From positions 5,580,001 to 5,644,000 of the forward strand of contig JAOVFP010000002.1 of assembly GCA_025738555.1 (NCBI GenBank): a stretch of DNA of 64,000 bases. Reading direction: 5' to 3'. The first letter of the stretch is position 1. Each line of letters opens with the position of its first letter. This DNA is from Cyathus striatus. Its lineage: Eukaryota; Basidiomycota; Agaricomycetes; Agaricales; Nidulariaceae. Positions 13,501 to 23,437 of the stretch are shown here, in pieces. The notes beneath the pieces were generated by a model. The model was given only the letters and a program-made list of their open reading frames with translations, made no database searches and was not told the origin of the DNA. The position numbers were made by a program, and so were the translations under genes.

Positions 13501-15318
13501 TGTTAGAAGCAGGCACTCCAGGGGAAGGAAGAGCATCGATGGTGGGAAAGGAAGCACTAGACTTAGCTTTTTTGGCGATCCGTTTGGGGGGACTCTTGGA
13601 AAGGGGAGGAAGCCGGCTCCGAGGTTCGTGTTTACCTTTTCTGTTGAATCGATGAGACTAAGGCTATGACGTTCTTAGATTCAACGAGGACGGCACAATA
13701 ACAGAGAAACATTCTTCTATGTTCTCTCTTCCCAAACTTGCTCATGCGACTAGCATTCGCAAGGTTTCAGGGATGTCTCGTACTTCTACTGGGTCTGACG
13801 AAAGGGACGGTAAAGATGCTAAAGAGGCCAAGGAGGCAAAGAAGGGAGCTAAGAAGGAAGAAGAGCGTGCCAAGAAGGATGCCGAAAGAGCGAGGAAAGA
13901 GGAAAAGGAGAGGGAGAAGGAGCTGAAGGAAGACAGAGCGAGGGAGAAGGAGAAAGAGAAGGCCAAGGACCCTGCTTTGCTGCGGAAGCGTGTGTCGTCT
14001 GCGCCGCAGCCGCCTTCGAATGGAGGCAACTTGATGGTGATTCCTGGTGTGAAGACCGGTATTATTACGTCTGGCAAGAGCATCCTTGAACAGATAGGAG
14101 AGTCTGACCATGCTGGTTGGATGCGCAAGAAGGGCGAACGGTATAATAGCTGGAAGCTGCGCTATTTCGTGTTGAAGGGCTCGCATATGTATTGGCTCAG
14201 GAGCAGCAGCAAGACGGTGCGTCATTGTTGTGTGACACTGCACAGCTATTGTTTTAACGCTGTGTTTGTAGGAAACTAAGATTAAAGGCTACATCCATAT
14301 TGTTGGATACAAAGTGACCGTCGATGAGAACCTTGATCCTGGTCGATATGGGTTCCGAATCGACCACGATAATGACAAGTCTCATTTCTTTAGCTCGGAT
14401 GAGAAGGCTACTGTTCGAGAGTGGATGAAGGCGATTATGAAGGCTACTATCGGAAGAGATTATACCAGTTCGTTGAGCATAGTTATTCTCTTCTATATAT
14501 GCTGACTTTGCTATAGAGCCGGTGGTTTCCTCATGCAACATTCCGACCATTCCACTTGTTGTTGCGCAAACTATGAACCCCGCCCCCCGACCGCCATCTC
14601 CAACGGCCCGTGCTGCTACTCAGAAGGCTCTACGCCGAGAGAATCCCAGTCAATTGTCAAGTCGGGATGCGCAGGTTTTAATGGCACTATCAAATGGTAA
14701 CGGCGAACGCAATGGCCTGGGGTCGCCCATGTTCAATCAGAAAGATGCGGAGATGGGATTTCCTGCCACTACCCCTACTGCTCCTAAGTCAGCAGCTCCT
14801 CCTCGGCCTTCTCGAGAGATGAGGAGGATGAGTGTCCGTGCAACGGTATGTTCGCTGCTGCGGCACCGACTTAATGGTCGAAATCTAATAATGTATGCAC
14901 AGGTCAGCACCGTAGAAGAAGCCCTCATTGAGTGGGCAAACTCTCGCCTTCCTGAGGGTCTTCAAATAACTGATCCAACAGGTCCCCTTTGCGGTGGCCT
15001 GGCACTTCTTCGTCTGGCGGAGGCAGTTAAGGGAAAGCCTGCATCTCCACCTGTTCCCGACTCTGCTTTCCCGACCAATCCCAACGATGAAAAACTCGAT
15101 GGCCTCTTCCGGCTTTTCGACTTCCTTCTAGATAACGAGGTGAAGATAGGCAGTGTGAGTATCAACGACATACGGCAAGGGAAGCGGGAAAAGATTGTTC
15201 AGCTTCTACGTGCCTTGAGGCTTGGGAAGAGAAAAGGAGGGCAATCACGCAAAATATCGGAGATAGTGCAGTTCAGGCGGGCTCCTTCATGGCACCTATC
15301 AGCCATGGGAGGATTTAG
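10570..15318 (+). CDS. Boi1/Boi2/Pob1-type polarity scaffold: SH3-SAM-PH plus C-terminal CH-like domain
   Basis: Eight exons: 10570-10695, 10846-12508, 12560-13269, 13325-13623, 13679-14216, 14272-14467, 14517-14845 and 14903-15318; all junctions are GT-AG and keep phase. Residues about 4-60 form an SH3 domain (ALHDFQPENEDE, GDGWWQ, then LAGKVGLFPQSY after intron 1). A low-complexity Ser/Pro region has repeated SPxRAQSP-like motifs. SAM lies at about 570-640, a basic-acidic coiled-coil-like stretch at about 970-1010, and PH at about 1075-1177. A calponin-homology-like segment follows at about 1290-1400 (begins EEALIEWANSRLP, ends in a short helix near IVQLLRAL). Yeast Boi1/2 and fission yeast Pob1 have SH3-SAM-PH and link Cdc42 polarity to exocytosis; the CH-like tail is extra. 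A base seems missing in the G run near 15217-15220. With it the protein ends at 15318 (about 1,425 residues); without it the frame runs to 15496 through an implausible hydrophobic tail. Confidence 0.88.
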
Positions 15319-15508
15319 ATATTTCAATATTTTCTTTCTCTGTATATTTAATGTTTTATTCTCTTTCTTGGTTATCCGGATTTCTTTGGGACACCCTCTC
15401 TATCTCTCGCTATTTCACCTTTTTTTTTTTTGGCTTAGTACTAATTTCAATGATGCTATTATCGTTGGCGCTTCAGTCGTCATTTCATCTAAATAATTTC
15501 GCGTCTTT
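15319..15508. terminator. Convergent 3' spacer
   Basis: Short T-rich spacer between the plus-strand scaffold gene and the minus-strand chitin deacetylase. It includes a run of about a dozen T near 15420. The 3' ends and polyadenylation signals of both genes must lie here, but I see no specific terminator structure. Confidence 0.3.
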
Positions 15509-16744
15509 TTAACAAACCCACGTTGAGTCTTTCGTCCCTGCTCCACCAATGACTTCATATTGTCCTCCAGGGATAGGTTCACCTAAGCATTTTGAGAGTG
15601 TGACCATCTTCAGCCCTTTGCTCTTTGCCCATGTAATCAACCAAGGGCCAAGTTGCGTAGCAGTGCTTTGAAGGGCATCGTGCTCCAATGGGATGATCTT
15701 GGGGTCAGAACCGAGAGCGTTAAAGACTGCTTGAGATGGGCGACAGTTTTACCTAGAAATAAAGGTAAGTAAGTGAATAATGAATTGTGCATCCAGTGAT
15801 ATCACCATTCCAGTCTGCTGAGTCCAAGTTTCAGGTAACGACCTTGTATTTGAGGGTCTTGAGGGTAGAAAGAATGGCAGCGTTGGATGAACCGTAAGGA
15901 GGACGCAACCACTTTGGTCTGACACCAAGGATTTTCTTGAATGCGGTCTCGAGTCTAGTCAATTGGGTTGTAACGTCTGCAGCGCTCAAACCCGTTAGAT
16001 CTTGGTGAGACCATGTATGAGCTGACACCTGGTGGCCACTGTTATACGCCCTGAGACAACATTAGCTTCTTGTGAAATACGGAGTTGATTGAAAGGGTAT
16101 ACTTCTTGACGACATCCGCATAATCGTAGATGCACCCATAGAGCTTTCCACACATGAAAAATGTTGCCTTGACCCCCGCAGAGTTCAGGGAATCGCTATA
16201 GGAGAATTCTTATGTATTATATTATAGTAATATCAAAAGACTGAACTCACATTAACTGAGATGTCCATTGGTAAGGTCCATCGTCGAAGGTGACAGCAAC
16301 TGTGCCAGGGACAGTGCAGCCGGTCACAAGCGTTCCATAGGGGATCTCTGTACCTCCATTTGTTGTTGTTGGGGCCGAACTAGTCGTCGTATTAGTTGGA
16401 AGTTGTTGAATCGAGGTTCTTGAGGTTGTGGAAGTTGTTGGCCCGGTAGCGGCACCTGGAATCCACTGTCCGAAAATCATGTAATGGACATTGAAGCTGT
16501 TTTACCGCACTAACCTGAGAGTACCATGCATTCACGTACGTGCAGGTATTACCAGATACACATGTGGTGAGTCCTGTCCATCCTTGTCCGCCACATTGAC
16601 CTGTAAAATAATATTGAAAATGGAGAACTCGCTAAGGATAAGTACACGGTAAGTCGAGAGAGCCTCACCCCATGCTAATTGTTGAGCACTAGCTACTGAC
16701 GCCAACGCCAAAATTGAAGGAAGCTGAATGATACGAGAATGCAT
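15509..16744 (-). CDS. Secreted CBM1-polysaccharide deacetylase (chitin deacetylase-like), disrupted
   Basis: Exons on the minus strand: 16744-16669, 16600-16515, 16465-16251, 16195-16103, 16050-15806 and 15752-15509. The N-terminus is a signal peptide ending near SVASA. It is followed by a fungal CBM1 ([23 protein letters not shown]), a Thr/Ser linker, then a NodB deacetylase domain. All five NodB motifs can be seen: TFDDGP, HTWSH, RPPYG, an Asp-to-Trp pair in LDSADW, and LEH. The enzyme would remove acetyl groups from chitin or related polymers outside the cell. Two lesions break it: an in-frame TGA at 15831-15833, where the family has Trp (one G-to-A change), and a one-base loss near 15728-15732. 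With both repaired the length is about 319 residues. Either a recent pseudogene or sequence error. Confidence 0.8.
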
Positions 16745-17352
16745 TGCCAGAGTTCACTGTTGGGAGATAATCGCTCTTGACATTTAGATTATATACCTGC
16801 GTTACCCTCAACCGAGCAACAACCTTCAACAACCAGTTTGTTGCCGAACTTAGCCCGACATTTCGATGAAAGCATCAATGCAAACTTATGCATAAGTCTT
16901 GGGTATCAATTGGAGTGGTTGCCACGAGTCATGCTGCTTTCTGCACGAACCGCATCTGAAAGGGTTACACATAATGCCATATACAAAAATACGAGTCCTG
17001 TTGGGTTTCTAAGAGCTTGAATGAAGGTACCTAAAATTTAATAACGATCATCCAGGCTCCGGGGAGCGCGTTGATAAAAACGTTTGGACGCTTGGCGTTG
17101 CACATGCCTTTTCTGACCAGATCAGCTGGATACAGAATCACATGGCGTACGCCGAAGCATCGCTAGTTTAGCGAGTTCATCGAGGCAGATTGAGACTCGA
17201 CATCATTAGGACTAAGATGATTTCATATTATAGCGTTCTTTTGAGTCTCGGCGCTACTACACTGAGACTCTAGTAGTATATCTTGTTTTCTACACCAGAA
17301 TAACTCCAATATGGTCAAGCAATTAGACGACGAATAGCGAATTAGAATTTAC
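16745..17352. other. Intergenic upstream of the chitin deacetylase
   Basis: Holds the deacetylase promoter and the 3' region of the downstream-facing hydrolase gene. Nothing else supportable seen. Confidence 0.5.
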
Positions 17353-18560
17353 TTACCGAGAAAGACTATGAACGAAGAAAGTCAAGAATAACTGTGAAGT
17401 AGCTGGAATCAAAGAGTATCGAGTATCAGTGACTGATGTCATAAATGATCTCGGGTGGAGCAACACAAACCGTTCAGGCTCTTCATGCATTGGCATGTGC
17501 GAGCTGTTCTCGAGCTTCACCCACCTAATGTTCCCGATTTTGTCGGCGAATGGCTGCATTGCAATGTCCTGAACTTCGTCTAAAGCCGAATTTATTAGAA
17601 GCGTCGGACAGGAAATATTGGGTAATGAATCGATAGAGTAGTCTTTAAGTACTCCAGCTTTTTTAAATGTACGTGAACCCATCCTGTAAATAACTTTTAT
17701 ATTAGATTACCAATGTGTTTTCTGAAATAAACATAACATAACATACATAGTGTCGATGATCTCAGGATGAGCATTCGCTGCCAAGACCGAGGTCTTCAAT
17801 TCGGACGGCCAAGGCCTCAAAGTGCACATGTGGTTGTGAACAAATTCCGTAATGGCTTCTGTATACTCGAATGAGTTCATAGTTCCTTCATCCTCGTGTC
17901 TCCTAATCATCCGAGAGAAATCCGCTGGATAGGTGTCTAGCAGGTTATTCAGACCTTTTTCCATAAGTTTCATATCAGCGGCGGCATTCGATATAATGAG
18001 GTGTTTGAGGCCAGAGGGCGTCCGAGATGCAGCATAAGAAGCGGCAAGTAATCCTTCCGACGAATCAGTATCTTATCTTCCTTCTGAATTTAACTAAAGC
18101 TCACCACCCCAAGAGTGTCCAAGAAGATCAAAATTATCAATATCCCGAGATGTCTGATCAAATTGTCCAATTCATCCACAAATGTTTGGAGATTCCAAAA
18201 TGAACTGGGTATATTATCGCAATGTGAAGACTCTCCATTTCCCAGTTGATCGTAAAATATGACAGGGATACTGGGTTGTGTTTCAGAACCTAACCTAGAA
18301 ACGTGCGATGGGAAAGCAAACCCTTCAATGCGAGATAATTTCTGTAGAGGTCTAAAAACTGGTATGAGCGACACCAAAACTTGAAAGCAATCTTGTATAC
18401 GGGCTTACAGCATATAGCAATGCGTCATTCCGGGACCACCATGAACTACAATGAGAGGTCGGTCTGAACCGCCAGTCGTCGGATTTTTTATGACCTTGTA
18501 CCAGGTAAGAAAAGTTTCTGAACCTTGCTTGAAGTCTGCTCTTCCTGTGCTTATATCCAT
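17353..18560 (-). CDS. Proline iminopeptidase-like alpha/beta hydrolase (one apparent frameshift)
   Basis: Five inferred exons: 18560-18409, 18351-18322, 18270-18105, 18053-17747 and 17683-17353, introns 51-63 nt. Features of the S33 family are visible: oxyanion motif HGGPG in exon 1, VIFYDQLGNGESS, nucleophile elbow GHSWGG split by intron 3, the LINSALDEVQD region with the likely acid residue, and SSHMPMHEEPERF with the likely catalytic His. These enzymes cleave N-terminal proline or hydrolyse small amides; the fungal subgroup is poorly defined. One T appears missing near 18125-18140, just before the GHSWGG segment. With it restored all exon phases agree and the protein is about 328 residues. 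The last 25 codons are uncertain: a further in-frame intron after ERF is possible. Confidence 0.75.
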
Positions 18561-19016
18561 CACTGCTCTCATCTAGAGGTATCGCGACTATAGTTAGCAA
18601 ATTTGCTACGTACATGCACTTTGAAGTTTGAAGTTTCAACTCATTGACTCTGAATTCAACCTAGTTTGTGCAATCGGTGCACCGTCCCTGCAAATATTGA
18701 GCCTAGAACATAAATATTCACTGAATAGAGTGGCTATTATGACACAATATTGCAATATTGTCTAAAACAGTAAAATCGATGGCTGCGTTGTGCAAGAGTG
18801 GTTGAGGCACTTTGGACTGAATTGAACTTTCGAACGCGATCACCTGGTCGTAACGGGGTAATCCGATCAACTCTGAGCCAAGCGATGCTGTATTTGATGA
18901 TTAAGTAATGATACAAGGGTGTCCTCTCTTGATCCTCTCTTCGATCTTCTTCAATCTATCACTTACAGACTACAGAAACCTCCAAGAAACCTCACTATCA
19001 ACTATTCAAACCGAAC
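18561..19016. promoter_or_regulatory. Divergent promoter region, hydrolase and CHAT copy 3
   Basis: This 456-bp spacer separates the starts of a minus-strand and a plus-strand gene, so both promoters must lie in it. I cannot assign individual elements. The 70 bases before the plus-strand ATG are pyrimidine-rich. Confidence 0.5.
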
Positions 19017-22000
19017 ATGGATACATCAATGGAGAAAATGAACAGACTGATGCAAGACATATCTCTGGTGCCCCAAGATACCCTCACTATAGTACTTATA
19101 CTGTATTAATATTTCATAGATCGATAACCTCAAAGTCTCTGATATTGACGAAGCTATCAATGCTCGCAAGGACATTCTAATGACATTACCTGAAGGCAGT
19201 GATGAATATCTGAACAACCTTGGAATGATTGGAGACTTGCATGTTGCTCGATTCAAGCAATTGCCTCAATCTAGAATTGATCTTGATGAAGCCATTGACC
19301 TTCGGCGTGAGTTTTGTAGAATTTGTCCCCATGACTCAGATCGGCGTCTTTTGGCGCTTGATAAATTTTCAGGTCTCCTACAGCAGCGCGATTGTCATCC
19401 GGATAATCTGATGGATGGTTTTATTTTCCAATCAGCCGTCTTTCCTACTGGAAAAATGGCAAGTAGCATTGATCTAGATGAGGCGATAGCAATGCAACGT
19501 GAGGCGCTGAAAACATGTCCATTGGACCATAAGATGCATACATCTATACTTGTTAAACTTGGATCATTGCTCCTTGCACAAACTAATGATCTCCTTCAAC
19601 TTCGAGAATCAATTCGGCTTCTTAATTCTGTAAATGACCACCATGGCTGGACTGTGAAAGGTGTACATCGATATATTCTGCTTAATAACTTGGCTTCTGG
19701 CTTAACATCACTTGTGGGTGCTTGTGCTCGAGAGTCAGTGAAAAATGAAATAGAACAACTCGTAAAAATCCATTGGGAACTTGCAGAAGATTATGCTGGA
19801 GAGATGGGTCCAGCCATTAACTTCTGGGATGAAACTGCAAGGTGGCTGCAGCGTCTATGTGAACCACCTCTGCGATGTCTTGACCGAGCACCTGAGCTAG
19901 TGGAGGTTGCAGACGTTCTGTTAAGCCTTGATTCCAATAATGAAACTACAAAGCGACTGTTGATAATGTCAAAAATAGCAATGGAATATTATAATGGTAC
20001 TGCACACAAGGTCTGTTGGATATTGCCTTTTTAATATTTTCTTTTAGGGTACTCATTTTCAAATGGCAACAGGTAGTAACTACACCATCAGAACCAGACC
20101 ACCGAAGTTATTTGAACCATTTTAAACAGTTTGTAAATGATGAAAACATTGCAACTCTTGATGAAAATATCAACCCAATATATAATGAATATATAGCTGA
20201 TAAAAATGAGATGTTGCTGCAAGTTTACAAGAACTTGGCTTACCTATGCTCTAAAACACAAATTAAACACAGGAAAGATACATACTTTCTTGCTGCTTTG
20301 AATTTAGCATCTCTTTTCCAGTTCCAGCAGCTTCAACTCATTGACTCTAAATTCTTTGATGCTGCTCTTGAATATCAGTTATATGTGAAGCAATACATCA
20401 ATCCTAACCATGAATTTTATAATTCATTACAAATGTCTTTGAATGCTTCACTGAGCAAAAAATATAGCATGTCAAATGATCTAAAGGATTATGAGCTCCT
20501 TATCAGAGCAGGATTTGAAATGGAAATAGTAAGACCTTCTATTGGTCCATCCATGCTAAATAATCCATGGGAAGCTACCTTAGAACCATATGGACACAAT
20601 ATTGCATCTGAGGAAGAAACCTCTCTGTCTCTTATTGAATATGCTTCTACCAAGGTATCCAGCACAAGGACCTCTGAAAGTCTCTACTATCTAGCAGAAA
20701 GACTTTTGATACATTCAAATAATTTTCATCATCAAGACACTAAATATTTAAAAGAGGCAACATTGCTAGTGGATGAGATAGCAATTCTTAATTCTAAAAA
20801 GCTAGGAGGACTAGTCAATTATACTTCTATTGGACTGTCTTGGTTTAGGTATACTGGAAACTTGAGTTACCTTGATAGTGCACTTGCTAGACAAAAAACA
20901 AATAGAGCTAGCTATGTAAAAGCCCTCCATGAGAGGTTTTTGTACACAAGCAATATGAGTGATCTAGAGAAGGCTATAACTTTAGCCAGCAAGAACTCTC
21001 AACACAAACAAAAAAGTGCATTTCTTGGAATGTGTTTGAATACCAGATATTACATGACTGGAAATTTACAAGATCTTCAAGCACCTCTTACAAATGCAGA
21101 AACTGATATTGATGAAGCTGAATCTTATTTATATCACTATGAAAGGTTTGAGCATGCAGAGGACCTTGATAAAGCATTTGAAATTGGTAGTCTTGGTGAA
21201 AAAGAAGAACTACTTGAGACTGATGAAATCTATGATGATAATAGAAGAGACATTCTATATTGCAAGGCACTACTAGCCAGATATAGTATGACATTGAATG
21301 ATGGCTTTCTTGCTACAGCACTCTCCACAATTAGAAACACTGTATCCCACTCACTTTGTGTAATGCTTCCACATGTGTTACATTGTCATGCATCTATTCT
21401 TTTAACTATTAAAAACTCTGAAAGTATTAATCATGCTCTTGACATTCAGAAAAAAGCAATAACTCATTTATCAAAATCCCATATCTATTATTCATCTTTT
21501 CTGGGTTTGCTGGGAAAAATACTTTGTGAAAAATACAATTTTACTAATAAGAGAGAAGATCTCATCTCTAGTATTGAGGCTTTGAAAGAGGCTGTAAAAT
21601 ATGAAAATGTTTCACTTTCTATGCACCAATTAAATCTGGGTATTGCACTCCAATTGTATTCAGAAGATAGATCTGGGTAAATCAGTAGTAAATGCACTGG
21701 AATTCTTTAGAGATTCTGCTACATCACCCTCTACTCCATTAAAGATTCAATATAAAGCAGCAATTTCATGGGCCAAAGCTGCAGAAAATGTAAATCATCA
21801 AGAAGCTCTATATGCATATGAATATTTAATGGATGTTTTACCACAGCTTGCATCACTTGGACTAGACATAAAGGACAGGCATATAACTGTTGCCAACTTA
21901 ACAAATGGAGTTGCTGGAGATGCAGCTGCTTATGCCATCATACATGGGTTTATTGGAAGGCAGTTGAATTTCTTGAGCATGGAAGATCAATATTTTGGCA

Positions 22001-23437
22001 GCAAGTACTACAGTTGCATAGTCCAATGAGTGAACTCAAGCAATTAAAACCACTATTGGCAGATCAACTTTTGAACCTGGCCAGAGATTTGAATATTAGC
22101 AGCTTCAGAACAAAAGTTGATAATGTCTCTGAAAGATATAAAGATTACCTTGCTCGGGAAGGTCAGAAAAGACATGATCTTGCTAATCAATGGAATGAAC
22201 TTGTAAAAGAAGTTCAATACATACCTGGCTGTGAAAGTCTTTTTCAGCCTCCATTATATTCTAAGCTAGCTTCTGCTGCATCCAATTCTATTATTATTTT
22301 ATTGAGTACAACAACAGAAAATGCTCATGCAATTATTATGAAGGATAATACTACACCACCTCAAGCCTTACAACTTCCAGAAATGAATAGGGAATATGCA
22401 CAAAGATTGGCTGAGTTATTACAACTTACTCTAAGTAGTGGCAGCAGAGAAGCTAGAGATGCTAAACTAGTTGAAAGAGCTGGGAAACTGCTTACACCAT
22501 TTAATATGGCTTTAGAAGAGAAAAGGATGTATACTCTATTATCTGAGCTATGGAATAAGATTGTGAAGCCTGTTATCAAATTTCTGAAGCTTATGGCAAG
22601 TATTCAAGTTTTTTACTATTTAAAAACTAAGATTCTAATCCATTCATTTCTTTAGCCCTCCACTTCTCCTCCAAGAATTACATGGTGCTGCACAGATATT
22701 CTTTCTGTTTTGCCAATTCATGCAGCTGGATTATACCAAAGCACAGTAAAGATCAGCTTATCTGACTTTGCAATTTCTTCATATACACCTACCCTTTCCA
22801 ATCTGATTTTCAATGAAGCATTGACTTTAATTGGTAATCCAGAGATGCTATTGGCAGGTTTAGAAGAATCTCCAGGATATCCACCACTTCCTAATGTTTA
22901 TGCAGAGCTAAATGTTGTTGAGACAACTCTCAGGAAGCTTCCTGGTGGTACTGTCATAAATTTAAAGGGTGACAAAGCTACAGGGAATAATGTCCTGGCT
23001 AGCTTTCATCTGCCCATCTTGTTCATCTAGCATGTCATGGAGCTGCATCTCAAAATCCCCTTGAGAGTTCTTTAATCTTGTATGATGGCCAACTGAAGAT
23101 TGAGAAATTAATCAGGACTCCACTCATAAATGCAAAACTTGCTTTTCTCAGTGCATGTCAAACAGCCAAAATTAATACCAAAGAACCAGATGAATCCATT
23201 CATATTGCTGCTGCTATGCTGAACACAGGCTTTAAGAGTGTTATTGGAACCATGTGGTCTATTGATGACAATGATGCTCCACTGGTGGCAAAATCATTTT
23301 ATGAGCATTTAATTACAGAAGATGGGGAGATCAACCTTGCAGGATCTGCATCAGCTTTGCATAAAGCAATTCAAAAATTTAAAGCTGCAGGAATTTCACC
23401 CCTCAGGTGGGCTCCATTTATTCATATGGGGTTTTAG
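19017..23437 (+). CDS. TPR-CHAT caspase-like protein, copy 3 (three apparent frameshifts)
   Basis: Same layout as copies 1 and 2: exons 19017-19067, 19120-20010, 20073-22595 and 22656-23437. The third intron has a GC donor (GCAAGT) instead of GT. The CHAT His (ACHG near 23036) and Cys (LSACQTA near 23155) remain. Three single-base lesions break the frame: an extra G near 21675, a missing A near 21955 and a missing base near 23005. With all three corrected the length is about 1,415 residues and every exon keeps phase. More diverged from copies 1 and 2 than they are from each other. Between about 20,110 and 23,437 I find only about one CpG, whereas the first exons have a normal number. A pseudogene or a methylated copy is likely; sequence error cannot be excluded. 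Confidence 0.75.
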
